Of a stretch of DNA of 64,000 nt, positions 1 to 8,095 are shown piece after piece. How positions within the stretch are numbered: position 1 is the stretch's first letter; each line of letters starts with the position of its first letter. Position numbers and translations under genes: made by a program. The notes beneath the pieces were generated by a model that ran no database searches, was not told where the DNA came from, and saw only the letters and a list, made by a program, of their open reading frames with translations. Source of the stretch: Clostridium cadaveris (GTDB lineage Bacteria > Bacillota > Clostridia > Clostridiales > Clostridiaceae); the NCBI RefSeq assembly GCF_020911725.1, contig NZ_CP076620.1, positions 2,865,001 through 2,929,000 on the forward strand, written 5' to 3'.

Positions 1-15
1 AGCGCTCATTGACAT
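1..15 (-). CDS. start of the next prd gene, probably prdA (5 codons only)
   Basis: Only the codons for Met-Ser-Met-Ser-Ala are inside the window. A strong ribosome binding site (AGGAGG at 29..24) sits 8 bases before the ATG, and the stop codon of prdC is only 13 bases upstream, so this gene is co-transcribed with prdC. In known D-proline reductase clusters the proprotein gene prdA follows the prdR/prdC region, so prdA is the likely identity. Five residues cannot prove it. Confidence 0.5.
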
Positions 16-27
16 AAACTATTCCTC

Positions 28-1329
28 CTATTCTACATCTAATCTACGTGTTAATTTGTGATCTACTGTTCTAAATATATGGTCTGTAGTATGGTAAACT
101 CCTATACCCATTTTTGGTGCACAATTCATTACAGTATTGGTACAATCACTACAATTACCAATAAGTATTCTCTCTGCACCCATCTTCTTTAGCTGCAAAA
201 CTACAGCTGTCTGACCTGGTCAGTCGCCAGGAGTTTTACACTTTAATGCATTTTTGACATGCACTACGTTCTTACACTCCACAGCTCCCATAACATTTGC
301 CTTCATTTTTCCAGCCAGGTCTCTAAGTCTATCTTCATTTGCACCACAAGCACAAATTAAAAGGCCAAGATTTCCATTGAATTCAGGAAGTTCTATTGTA
401 ACTATTGCTCCTCCTGATGTTTTAGTAACTATGGCATTGTCTACTACTTCAGCTTTTCCCGTATAAGGTCCGCCAACTACAAGCTCTCCATAGTTTCCAT
501 CTATTCCTCCACATTTTTCAATAAGTTCATTTATAGGTGTCCCTACTGGAACTTGGAAGAATACATTTGATTCTGTACCATTTTTAAGCTTTCCAGCTAC
601 TGTTATATCTTTATCTATAACAGGCTTTCTATCTTCAACAGCTCTCTTTATATTTGCAAGAGTTTCTGTATTTAAAACTACACACTTAGCTTCTAATGGA
701 AGCTGATCTGGATTCAGCCAATTTCCAAAAATTGCATGTATAAGTGCTCTTTCTTCTCCCATTGGATATAAATCTTGAAGAGATTTAACTTCTATAGAAG
801 TATCTCCATTTAAAGCTTTCTTTACTGATTCTATAGCTTCTTTATTTTTTTCTTTTATTCCAATATAAGCTTTTGGGGCTTTAGTAGCTTCCATAGCATA
901 TCTTATACCCTTTAAAACTATTTCTGGATCTTCTTCAAGAAGTCTTATGTTGTGTTTCAAAAGAGGTTCACACTCTACACAATTAGCTATTATGTAGCCG
1001 TCTGGGATTTCTGCTTTCAACTTCACATGAATTGGAAAACCAGCTCCACCTGCTCCCACTATACCTGCTTCAAAAACATAATCTATTATAGAATTACATT
1101 CTTTAATTTTTAAATAATCTGTACTTTGATGTTCCTCTGCTAATATGACTATTTCATTTTCGTTAACTTCTAATACCGATCCTGTAACACTAGAGTGAAT
1201 TCTCGCTCCTAATCCTTTATTTGGTTCTGCTATGCACTGTCCTCTCTCAACTCTATCTCCCTTATTAACGATAGGCTCACAAGGGGCTCCAACGTGCATT
1301 TTTAGAGGAAATTTAAATATTTTATCCAA
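28..1329 (-). CDS. prdC: PrdC, RnfC-like electron-transfer selenoprotein of proline reductase
   Basis: The protein resembles RnfC-like flavin/quinone-type electron-transfer proteins (GAGGAGFP motif, then VECEPLL) and matches PrdC, thought to pass electrons to D-proline reductase. The reading frame meets TGA at 222..220, directly after the codons for TPGD. It then continues in frame for 63 sense codons (PGQTAVVLQLKKMGAERI, GNCSDCTNT) to a TAG at 30..28. That conserved-looking extension shows the TGA is most likely selenocysteine, giving about 433 residues instead of a truncated 369. A small hairpin (arms 208..202 and 197..191) starts 11 bases after the UGA and could act as a SECIS. The start is taken as TTG at 1329 because GGAGG lies just before it and because the upstream ATGs lie before the transcription start expected from the sigma-54 promoter. 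Selenocysteine machinery genes are not in this window. Confidence 0.9.
191..222 (-). promoter_or_regulatory. candidate selenocysteine insertion signal (UGA plus hairpin) in prdC
   Basis: After the UGA at 222..220 the mRNA can fold AGCUGUA (208..202) against UGCAGCU (197..191), with one U-G pair and a GUUU loop. Bacterial SECIS elements are short hairpins whose loop lies roughly 16-37 bases after the UGA. Here the loop is about 20 bases away. The fold was made by eye, not by an energy calculation. Confidence 0.5.
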
Positions 1330-1367
1330 GGTTTCACCTCCAAATTGTTTGTACATATTTTTATATA

Positions 1368-1383
1368 GCAATTATAGTGCCAA
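1368..1383 (-). promoter_or_regulatory. sigma-54 (-24/-12) promoter of prdC
   Basis: On the minus strand the bases read TTGGCACTATAATTGC. GG at 1381/1380 and GC at 1369/1368 are separated by exactly 10 bases, as in the consensus TGGCAC-N5-TTGCA. Transcription would start near 1356, just before the chosen TTG start of prdC. A sigma-54 activator gene (prdR) lies directly upstream, which fits. Confidence 0.88.
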
Positions 1384-1467
1384 CTTTTTGTTCATTTAAA
1401 AAATCTATCAAAGCCTTATGTATTATTGATGTTACTAGTATGCTATAAAATTATAAAAATAATACGA

Positions 1468-1485
1468 GTGTCATTTTTTTGACAC
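1468..1485. promoter_or_regulatory. palindromic activator site, candidate PrdR binding site
   Basis: GTGTCA at 1468-1473 and TGACAC at 1480-1485 are separated by six T. The centre lies about 95 bases upstream of the -24 element, the usual range for an upstream activating sequence of a sigma-54 activator. The same 18-base core recurs in the hairpin at 1547-1584. Binding by PrdR is inferred. Confidence 0.6.
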
Positions 1486-1546
1486 AGTTTGTTAATTTTT
1501 TATCTTTCTTTAAAGATATTACTGTCCTCAGAGAGTCTGTCAAAAA

Positions 1547-1584
1547 TTTAACGCTAGTGTCATTTTTTTGACACTAGCGTTAAA
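1547..1584 (-). terminator. long perfect hairpin after prdR: terminator with a second GTGTCA-T6-TGACAC core
   Basis: Two perfect 16-base arms (1547-1562 and 1569-1584) flank six T. In the direction of prdR the hairpin is followed by a T run (1546..1542), so it can terminate prdR transcription two bases after its stop codon. Its centre is the same 18-base palindrome as at 1468-1485, so as DNA it may also bind the activator. Confidence 0.7.
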
Positions 1585-1586
1585 TA

Positions 1587-3152
1587 CTAATCTTTAATAT
1601 CATATTGATTCAATTTGTAATATAAAGTAGTTCTCTTTATATTTAATATATTAGCAGCTTTAGCTTTATTGCCTTTCGCAAGCTCCATAGCTTTTTTTAT
1701 AAGCCTTATTTCTAATTCTTTTACATTGTCCTCTAAGTCATATGAAGATGTTTCTTTTTTATCAATGTATGCCTTTTCATCTTTTGTGATATACTCCGGA
1801 ATATTATCTGCTGATATTATTCCTTCTGTTGAAAGAACAACCATTCTTTGAACTACGTTTTTAAGTTCTCTTATATTTCCATCCCATCTATAAGCACCTA
1901 ATATATCATAAACTTCATCATTAACTACTTTTATAGTTATTTCTTCTTGATGGGAAACCTGAGCTATAAAAAAGTTTGTAAGATCCTTTATATCTTCTTT
2001 CCTTTCTCTTAAAGGTGGAAGTTCAACTTGTACTACAGCAAGTCTGTAAAAAAGATCATCTCTAAATTCATTGTTTTTTATAGCATTTCTAAGATTCTTA
2101 TTAGTAGCAGCTATTATTCGAGTATTCGTCCGTATAGGCTTTTCACTACCAAGCCTATAAATAACTCCATCTTGAAGCACTCTAAGAAGCTTGCTCTGCA
2201 TTCCTATGGCCATATCTCCTATTTCATCAAGAAATAATGTACCTCCGTCTGCAAACTCAAACATTCCAATCTTACCTTTTTTCGAAGCTCCTGTGAATGC
2301 TCCGTCTACATATCCAAATAACTCACTTTCAAGCAAATGTTCTGGTATAGCACTACAATTTAATGCAACAAATTTACCTTGTCTTCCGCTAGCTTCATGA
2401 ATAGACTTTGCAAAAACCTCTTTACCTGTTCCACTTTCTCCTGTTATAAGAACAGATGTTGATGTAGATGCTACTTTCTGACATAGCGCTATCGCATCTA
2501 TTATTTTTTTGCTCTTTCCCATTACATAAGAAAAATTATAATTATTTGCTATTTCTCTATTATAAGCATAGCTTAAAAATTCGATTTCCTTTTTAACAGA
2601 TGCAAGTTCTTTTGAAAGTTTAGCAACCTCTGTCACATCTCTATCTGTAGAAACTACTGCTATAAGCTTGTTTTCTTTATTAAATACCGGTATAGCACTC
2701 AATATAACAGACTTTCCCTTTATAGGCTCATGCTTTACATTTTCAATGGATTTTTCTTCATTTAAAGCTTTTAAAATTATAGGATTACAAAAATGAGTTG
2801 AAATATGTTTTCCTATAACTTCTTCTGACTTTATACCATATAATTTTTCTGAGCTTTTATTCCAATATATTATTATGCCATCATTATCACATATACAAAC
2901 AGCTTCATGAATACTGTTTAGTATGTGATTTTGAAATCTAAATATTTCTTCTACTTTAAAGTAAAAATCATTTACATCTTTATTAGTCAATACGGCCTTT
3001 AAGTTACTCTCTTTATCTACAATTAAAATTTCTTCACATTTGTTATTCTCCATAACTTTAAATGCATCTTCTATCTTTGTATCTTCAGCAACTTTTATAA
3101 AGCCTTTGTTCATCAAACTATTTGTTTCAAAACAAGATTGTTTCTTATCCAA
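1587..3152 (-). CDS. prdR: PrdR, sigma-54-dependent activator of the proline reductase genes
   Basis: Enhancer-binding protein of 521 residues. The N-terminal third holds a CBS-like segment (about residues 20-65) and a PAS sensor domain (about 75-180). The AAA+ domain has Walker A GESGTGKE (238-245), the sigma-54 contact loop GAFTGA (284-289) and Walker B GGTLFLDEIGD (303-313). The C-terminus is a Fis-type helix-turn-helix (GNKAKAANILNIKRTTLYYK). It is expected to activate the prd promoter, probably in response to proline. Assignment as PrdR rests on architecture plus its place before prdC. The start is TTG after an AAGGAG site; ATG at codon 14 is possible but has no clear ribosome site. Confidence 0.87.
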   Translation of the reverse strand: MDKKQSCFETNSLMNKGFIKVAEDTKIEDAFKVMENNKCEEILIVDKESNLKAVLTNKDVNDFYFKVEEIFRFQNHILNSIHEAVCICDNDGIIIYWNKSSEKLYGIKSEEVIGKHISTHFCNPIILKALNEEKSIENVKHEPIKGKSVILSAIPVFNKENKLIAVVSTDRDVTEVAKLSKELASVKKEIEFLSYAYNREIANNYNFSYVMGKSKKIIDAIALCQKVASTSTSVLITGESGTGKEVFAKSIHEASGRQGKFVALNCSAIPEHLLESELFGYVDGAFTGASKKGKIGMFEFADGGTLFLDEIGDMAIGMQSKLLRVLQDGVIYRLGSEKPIRTNTRIIAATNKNLRNAIKNNEFRDDLFYRLAVVQVELPPLRERKEDIKDLTNFFIAQVSHQEEITIKVVNDEVYDILGAYRWDGNIRELKNVVQRMVVLSTEGIISADNIPEYITKDEKAYIDKKETSSYDLEDNVKELEIRLIKKAMELAKGNKAKAANILNIKRTTLYYKLNQYDIKD

Positions 3153-3176
3153 CTCCTCGTTTTTCTCCTTATGATA

Positions 3177-3692
3177 TTATTTTTTTATTCCATAACCTCC
3201 ATAAACCACTTTTGTATCATTTACAGAAATCACACAGTTATACCCTGAATTTTCTATCATTTCTACAACTTCATTCTTTTTCTTTCTCTTTAAATGTACC
3301 ATAAGTATCTTTTTACTTTCAACTCTGCCTTCTCCATCAATAGTAGTGACTCCTAATTTTTCCTCTCTCAAAAGATGTGCTAATTTGTCTCCATCTTCTT
3401 TAGATGTTATAACATTTACAGTTATAAGCCCTAATGCCAACTTTTCTTCTAAAAATGTTCCGACATAGTTACCAAATGCAAAACCTGCTGAATAGAAAAG
3501 AACCTTTATAGGATCTTCACTGACGGTAGTTATAAGATTTCCTACAAGATAAACCCATATAATTACTTCTACAAATCCAATTAGCGCCCCTAGTAATTTT
3601 TCTCCTCTTGTTATTAAAACAGTTCTTATTGTAGCTAAAGTCACCTCCAGTGTCTTAGCTAAAAAAATTCCGATGTAAAGTATCCAAATCAT
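3177..3692 (-). CDS. UPF0316 family membrane protein (DUF2179)
   Basis: 171 residues with three hydrophobic helices in the first half (about 1-20, 35-55 and 60-80), followed by a soluble DUF2179-type C-terminal domain ending in a conserved GGYG. This is the pattern of the UPF0316/YebE-like proteins of Firmicutes, whose function is unknown. A good ribosome site (GGGGGAG) precedes the ATG. The stop codon is 24 bases before prdR, so the two may share a transcript, but nothing ties it to proline metabolism. Confidence 0.82.
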   Translation of the reverse strand: MIWILYIGIFLAKTLEVTLATIRTVLITRGEKLLGALIGFVEVIIWVYLVGNLITTVSEDPIKVLFYSAGFAFGNYVGTFLEEKLALGLITVNVITSKEDGDKLAHLLREEKLGVTTIDGEGRVESKKILMVHLKRKKKNEVVEMIENSGYNCVISVNDTKVVYGGYGIKK

Positions 3693-3812
3693 AAATTTCT
3701 TCTCCCCCTTAATAAAAATACCTTCATCTTATTTATTCTATTGAACTCAAAACAATTCTATTATACTATATAGAATTTAATAAAAATAGAGTGCTCTTAA
3801 CTTTTTTCTCTA

Positions 3813-3841
3813 TTGACAATTAATAATTTATATTTTAGTAT
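3813..3841 (+). promoter_or_regulatory. promoter of the proS T-box transcript
   Basis: TTGACA at 3813-3818, a 17-base spacer, and TAGTAT at 3836-3841. The start would fall just before the T-box leader. The -35 is perfect and the -10 matches four of six positions. Confidence 0.6.
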
Positions 3842-3865
3842 AAGTATATTAATATTTTTTTACGA

Positions 3866-4098
3866 ACTATGAAGAGGACTAGTAAATAAGTATTCTTTTT
3901 TCAGAGAGGAGATAGTATGGTGAAATATCTCTAAATTGAACTTTTTGAACCTACCTCAGAGTTCTATGGATTACAAACCCATAGCGTTGACTACGTTATA
4001 GTCTCTAAGAGAATGTAGAATTTCTGCATTAATTAGGGTGGCACCGCCGATACAGTCTCGGTCCCTTTTATGGGGACTCGAGGCTTTTTATTTTTTTA
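3866..4098 (+). promoter_or_regulatory. T-box leader controlling proS (uncharged tRNA-Pro sensor)
   Basis: The leader carries the T-box core AGGGTGGCACCGC at 4035-4047, followed by a strong GC-rich hairpin (about 4054-4086, CTCGGTCCC pairing with GGGGACTCGAG) and a T run. This is the classic terminator/antiterminator switch. A CCT triplet at 3950-3952, in the context GAACCTAC, is a good candidate specifier codon for proline and fits the downstream prolyl-tRNA synthetase. This leader fills most of the gene-free stretch 3693-4126. Confidence 0.9.
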
Positions 4099-4126
4099 CA
4101 CAATAAATTTTAGGAGGATATTCATC

Positions 4127-5566
4127 ATGGGAAAAGATAAAAAATTAGTTGAAGCTATAACTTCAATGAATGATGATTTTGCAAAATGGTACACAGATGT
4201 TGTTAAAAAAGCTGAATTAGTAGACTATGCATCTGTAAGAGGATGTATGATTATAAGACCCTACGGATATGCTATATGGGAAAATATTCAAAAGGTTCTT
4301 GATGGAATGTTTAAGGAAACAGGACACGAAAATGTATATATGCCAATGCTAATTCCAGAAAGTCTACTACAAAGAGAAAAAGACCACGTAGAAGGTTTTG
4401 CTCCAGAAGTTGCATGGGTAACTCATGGTGGAACTGAAGAATTAACTGAAAGATTATGCGTAAGACCTACATCAGAAGTTCTTTTCTGCGACCACTACAA
4501 GAATATAATTCAATCTTATAAAGATCTTCCTAAGCTATATAACCAATGGTGTTCTGTAGTTCGTTGGGAAAAGACTACAAGACCATTCTTAAGAAGCTTA
4601 GAATTCTTATGGCAAGAAGGTCATACAATGCATGCTACCGCTGAAGAAGCTGAAGCAGAAACTTTAAGAATGTTAAATACTTACGCTAAATTCTGTGAAG
4701 AGTATCTTGCAATTCCAGTAGTTAAAGGCAGAAAGACTGACAAAGAAAAGTTTGCAGGAGCTGTTGCAACTTATACTATAGAAAGTTTAATGCATGATGG
4801 TAAAGCTCTTCAATGCGGAACTTCTCACAACTTTGGAGACGGATTTGCTAAAGCTTTCGATATAACTTACACAGATAAAGATGGTTCACGTAAAAACTGT
4901 TTCCAAACATCATGGGGTGTTACTACAAGATTAATAGGAGCAATAATAATGGTTCACGGTGATGACAATGGTCTTGTATTACCTCCAAAAATAGCTCCAA
5001 CTGAACTTATGATAATTCCTATAGCAATGCATAAGGAAGGGGTTATAGAAAAGGCAGAAGAACTAGAAAATAGATTAAAATCTATAGTTAGAGTTAAAAA
5101 GGATGTAAGCGATAAGAGCCCAGGATGGAAATTCTCTGAATATGAAATGAAGGGAATTCCTCTAAGACTTGAAATAGGTCCAAAAGATATCGAGAAGAAT
5201 CAATGTGTTCTTGTAAGAAGAGACAATAGAGAAAAACTTGTTGTTTCACTAGATGAAATCGAAACAGTAGTACCAAAGGTACTTCAAGATATACAAAACA
5301 GCCTTCTTGAAAAAGCTAGATCATCTCAAAATGCTAAAACTTTCGTTGCTACTAACTTAGATGAATTTAAAAATAAGTTAGATGAACAATGCGGTTTTGT
5401 AAAAGCTATGTGGTGCGGAGATGTTGAATGTGAGAATAAGATAAAAGAAGTTGCTGGTGCATCTTCTAGATGTATGCCATTCAATGATCAAGAACCAGTA
5501 AGTGACACTTGTGTATGCTGTGGCAAAAAAGCTGAGAAATTAGTATACTGGGGAAGAGCTTATTAA
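4127..5566 (+). CDS. proS: prolyl-tRNA synthetase (short type without editing domain)
   Basis: 479 residues. Class II synthetase motifs are present: motif 2 around [20 protein letters not shown], and an anticodon-binding domain after about residue 285. The short length and Cys-rich C-terminus ([16 protein letters not shown]) match the archaeal/eukaryote-like ProRS lineage, which lacks the bacterial editing insertion. The start is ATG at 4127 behind AGGAGGA. An in-frame ATG at 4070 lies inside the T-box terminator and is not credible. The enzyme charges tRNA-Pro and is controlled by the T-box upstream. Confidence 0.96.
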   Translation: MGKDKKLVEAITSMNDDFAKWYTDVVKKAELVDYASVRGCMIIRPYGYAIWENIQKVLDGMFKETGHENVYMPMLIPESLLQREKDHVEGFAPEVAWVTHGGTEELTERLCVRPTSEVLFCDHYKNIIQSYKDLPKLYNQWCSVVRWEKTTRPFLRSLEFLWQEGHTMHATAEEAEAETLRMLNTYAKFCEEYLAIPVVKGRKTDKEKFAGAVATYTIESLMHDGKALQCGTSHNFGDGFAKAFDITYTDKDGSRKNCFQTSWGVTTRLIGAIIMVHGDDNGLVLPPKIAPTELMIIPIAMHKEGVIEKAEELENRLKSIVRVKKDVSDKSPGWKFSEYEMKGIPLRLEIGPKDIEKNQCVLVRRDNREKLVVSLDEIETVVPKVLQDIQNSLLEKARSSQNAKTFVATNLDEFKNKLDEQCGFVKAMWCGDVECENKIKEVAGASSRCMPFNDQEPVSDTCVCCGKKAEKLVYWGRAY

Positions 5567-5629
5567 AGAGTGAAAAGTTAAGAGTTATGGGATTTTAGTT
5601 TTCTGTGCTGTTTTCACTTTTCTTCATAT

Positions 5630-5637
5630 AAAAAACT
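5630..5637. repeat. left target-site duplication of the IS256-family element
   Basis: AAAAAACT here is repeated at 7147-7154, directly outside the two ends of the element. Eight-base duplications are normal for IS256-family transposition. Confidence 0.85.
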
Positions 5638-7146
5638 GGGAATGTAGATAGATTTGTGTAAATCAAATCTACTACATTCCTTTTTTGTATGTTTTGATGG
5701 TAGATTTGGAATAATATACATTAAAAAGATTGAGGAGGATTCCAAATGAAAGTACCAGATATTGATTATCATGAAGAAGTTAAAAAGTGTAAGACTATGG
5801 AAGATGTAGTTGGCAAGAATGGATTGATGCAAAGACTTCTAAAGGATGTCATGCAGCAGTTATTAGAGGCAGAAATGGATGAACATTTAGGACGTGAGAA
5901 GTATGAGCGAACAGATGAAGACGAAGATAAGAATTACAGAAATGGTCATTCTAAAAAGCTAGTGAAAAGCAGCTACGGGGAACTACCTATGGATATTCCA
6001 AGGGACAGGAAAGCAGAATTCGAACCAAGATCAATAAGAAAATATACAACTGACTGCAATGAGTTAGATAACAAAATTATAAGCTTATATGCTCGTGGAA
6101 TGTCAACAAGAGATATAGAATCAGAACTTGAAGACTTATATGGAATAGAGGTTTCACCATCAATGATATCAAAGATAACAGACAAAATTATGGTTGGAGC
6201 AGCTGAGTGGCAAAACAGAATGTTAGACCCAGTATATCCAATAGTATACATGGATGCAGTACACTTTAAAGTTAGAGATGAACACAGAATTGTGTCTAAG
6301 GCCGCCTATATTTGTATGGGCATTGATATGGAAGGCTATAAAGATATATTAGGCATATGGATAGGCGAAGCAGAAGGTGCAAAGTTCTGGTTAAGCGTCT
6401 GCAATGATTTGAGCAATCGAGGAGTTAAGGATATATTGATAGCCTGCATGGATGGCCTTAGAGGACTTCCAGATGCAATAAGAGCAGTATTTCCTAATGT
6501 TTGTATTCAAAACTGCATAATTCATCAGATTAGAAATTCTATAAAGTATGTGTCATACAAGCATAGAAAAGAGTTCATGAATGATTTGAAACTAGTTTAT
6601 AAGGCTGATACAGAAGAGCTTGCATTATCTAACTTGGATGAACTGAAGAGCAAATGGGATGATAAGTATGGCTCAGTTGTAGACTCCTGGTATGAAAACT
6701 GGGATAAGTTATCTACATACTTCTCCTACACTAAAGAAATTAGAAAAATGATTTATACAACCAATACACTAGAAGGTTTTAACAGGCAAATAAGAAAGTT
6801 CACTAAAACACGCACAGTATTTCCTACTGATGATTCACTACGTAAATCATTGTATTTGGCCACTGATCAGATAATGAGGAAGTGGACTTCACCACTGCCA
6901 AACTGGGGTGTAACACTTTTAAAATTTGAGATAATGTTTAAAGACAGAATTAACGAAGCATTAGCAGTATAGCTTGTATTATTTATAAAAATTAAGTATA
7001 TTTCACAAATTTTAGTGCAAGATAGAAATATAAAGAATTCTTATTTTTAGTATTAGTTGAAAAGCTTAAAAATATAACTGGAAATGAAAATTTCCAGTTA
7101 TATAAAAGATTTAATATCTAATTTACACAAATCGATGCACATTCTC
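5638..7146 (+). mobile_element. IS256-family insertion sequence, complete
   Basis: About 1509 bases. Imperfect terminal inverted repeats of about 26 bases start GGGAATGT on the left and GAGAATGT (read inward) on the right. Their inner 13 bases GATTTGTGTAAAT (5651-5663 and 7121-7133) match perfectly. An 8-base target duplication AAAAAACT flanks the element, and the transposase is intact, so the copy looks recent and potentially active. It landed in the outer arm of the terminator hairpin at 7148-7206, downstream of proS. Confidence 0.92.
5746..6972 (+). CDS. IS256-family transposase
   Basis: 408 residues, full length for the mutator/IS256 group. The DDE triad is visible: Asp in VYMDAVHFKVR (about residue 168), Asp in ACMDGLRGLPDAI (about 235), and Glu in TTNTLEGFNRQIRK (about 344). 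The Cys/His segment between the last two (VCIQNCIIHQIRNS) is also typical. ATG follows an AGGAGGA ribosome site. No frameshift or stop interrupts it. It is the only gene of the element. Confidence 0.95.
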   Translation: MKVPDIDYHEEVKKCKTMEDVVGKNGLMQRLLKDVMQQLLEAEMDEHLGREKYERTDEDEDKNYRNGHSKKLVKSSYGELPMDIPRDRKAEFEPRSIRKYTTDCNELDNKIISLYARGMSTRDIESELEDLYGIEVSPSMISKITDKIMVGAAEWQNRMLDPVYPIVYMDAVHFKVRDEHRIVSKAAYICMGIDMEGYKDILGIWIGEAEGAKFWLSVCNDLSNRGVKDILIACMDGLRGLPDAIRAVFPNVCIQNCIIHQIRNSIKYVSYKHRKEFMNDLKLVYKADTEELALSNLDELKSKWDDKYGSVVDSWYENWDKLSTYFSYTKEIRKMIYTTNTLEGFNRQIRKFTKTRTVFPTDDSLRKSLYLATDQIMRKWTSPLPNWGVTLLKFEIMFKDRINEALAV

Positions 7147-7154
7147 AAAAAACT
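7147..7154. repeat. right target-site duplication of the IS256-family element
   Basis: AAAAAACT, identical to 5630-5637. It also forms the outer edge of the terminator hairpin's 5' arm. Confidence 0.85.
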
Positions 7155-7206
7155 CCCTGTAGGATTTCATGTTGTTGTAACATAAAAATCCTTCAAGGAG
7201 TTTTTA
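7148..7206. terminator. bidirectional terminator, originally after proS
   Basis: AAAAACTCC (7148-7156) pairs with GGAGTTTTT near 7197-7205, and AGGATTT pairs with AAATCCT inside. T runs occur on both strands, so it can end both proS transcription from the left and the GntR-family gene from the right. The IS256 element inserted at its left edge, and the target duplication preserved the hairpin. Confidence 0.8.
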
Positions 7207-7226
7207 TTGTATATTGCAATTTTCTA

Positions 7227-7856
7227 TTAATTTTTTTTTATTTCAAAATATCTCTCTATAACTTCTAACACATTTTCTCCTACTACAAGAACTGTATCTC
7301 CTTCTTCAAAGCTTGCATAAGGCCCTGGAGATATTATAAGTTCACCTTTTCTTCTTATTCCTATTATAGTAGCCCCTGTATTTTGCCAAAATTTCACTTC
7401 AGCTACACTCTTTCCTACTAAATGGCATTTTGGAGGCAGTTGTATTTCTAATGTATTTATTGGATTTACATTCTTAAGCCTCTCAGAAAAACTTATAACT
7501 TTTTCAATAGCATTATGTAATTCTTCATCTATGTTTCTTCTTTTATCTAAAAGTCCATCAATATTATCTTTGAGTACACCTATGCTTTCTATATCTTTGA
7601 ATCTTTTAATAAATGTAGCAGCATTTTCTTTTGACAACACTGTTATTCCGCTGCCTTGGGAACTTGTCACAACCTCCATGTCCTCCAAAAGTTTAACTGA
7701 TCTTCTTATAGTTTCAGGAGATACGTTATATTCCCCTGCTAAAGTAGATCTGCCATGAATTTTGTCACCTACATTCAAGTCTCCATGATAAATTCTATTT
7801 GCCAAGTCTAAAGCTATTTGCTTATATATAGGAGACATCATTTTTCCGCCCAACAT
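7227..7856 (-). CDS. GntR-type repressor fused to an RCK_C (TrkA-C) ligand domain
   Basis: 209 residues. Residues about 10-75 form a GntR winged helix-turn-helix (LAGEYNVSPETIRRSVKLLEDM). A short helical linker is followed by an RCK_C/TrkA-C domain (about 125-205, LVGKSVAEVKFWQNTGATIIGIRR to EEGDTVLVVGENV). Proteins with this layout occur in Firmicutes; RCK_C domains bind small ligands such as nucleotides or ions. It is divergent from the carboxyethylornithine synthase gene and shares a 239-base control region with it, so local control is likely. The start ATG at 7856 sits close to GGAGGG; ATG at codon 6 or 7 is an alternative. Confidence 0.82.
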   Translation of the reverse strand: MLGGKMMSPIYKQIALDLANRIYHGDLNVGDKIHGRSTLAGEYNVSPETIRRSVKLLEDMEVVTSSQGSGITVLSKENAATFIKRFKDIESIGVLKDNIDGLLDKRRNIDEELHNAIEKVISFSERLKNVNPINTLEIQLPPKCHLVGKSVAEVKFWQNTGATIIGIRRKGELIISPGPYASFEEGDTVLVVGENVLEVIERYFEIKKN

Positions 7857-7870
7857 TTAACCCTCCACAT

Positions 7871-7900
7871 CTATTCTTATTTATTCTTATTTATTCTTAT
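7871..7900. repeat. three direct 10-base repeats upstream of the GntR-RCK gene
   Basis: TTATTCTTAT is repeated three times end to end (the first copy starts with C). A 10-base period places each copy on the same helix face, as in a multi-copy operator. The copies lie just ahead of the ribosome site of the GntR-family gene. An operator role is inferred. Confidence 0.5.
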
Positions 7901-7958
7901 TATTAGAATACCATATTATTGATAATTTATAAAGTTATACGTAAAATTGATACTTTTT

Positions 7959-7987
7959 TTGACAACTAAAAACTTATATATTATAAT
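7959..7987 (+). promoter_or_regulatory. consensus sigma-A promoter of the ceo gene
   Basis: TTGACA at 7959-7964, a 17-base spacer, and TATAAT at 7982-7987: a perfect match. It points at the gene starting at 8096 and leaves a leader of about 100 bases. Confidence 0.8.
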
Positions 7988-8095
7988 TAAGTTGTTATTA
8001 TAATTGGCTTTATAGCTATATTTTTTTGCATTAAGCATAATATAATAGTAATATTAATAATAAAGAAATAATAAGAAAGGGGATGTAATTATCAG

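Noticed and set aside
220-1371. prdC taken as a 383-residue gene from ATG 1371 to TGA 220
   Set aside because: The TGA is followed by 63 in-frame codons of sensible protein, and the upstream ATG lies before the start expected from the sigma-54 promoter. TTG at 1329 with GGAGG fits better.
4070-4126. Upstream in-frame ATG for proS
   Set aside because: It falls in the T-box terminator hairpin and lacks a ribosome site; ATG at 4127 has AGGAGGA.
6973-7121. Possible extra gene between the IS256 transposase and the right end
   Set aside because: No frame with a ribosome site was found; it is the AT-rich tail of the element.
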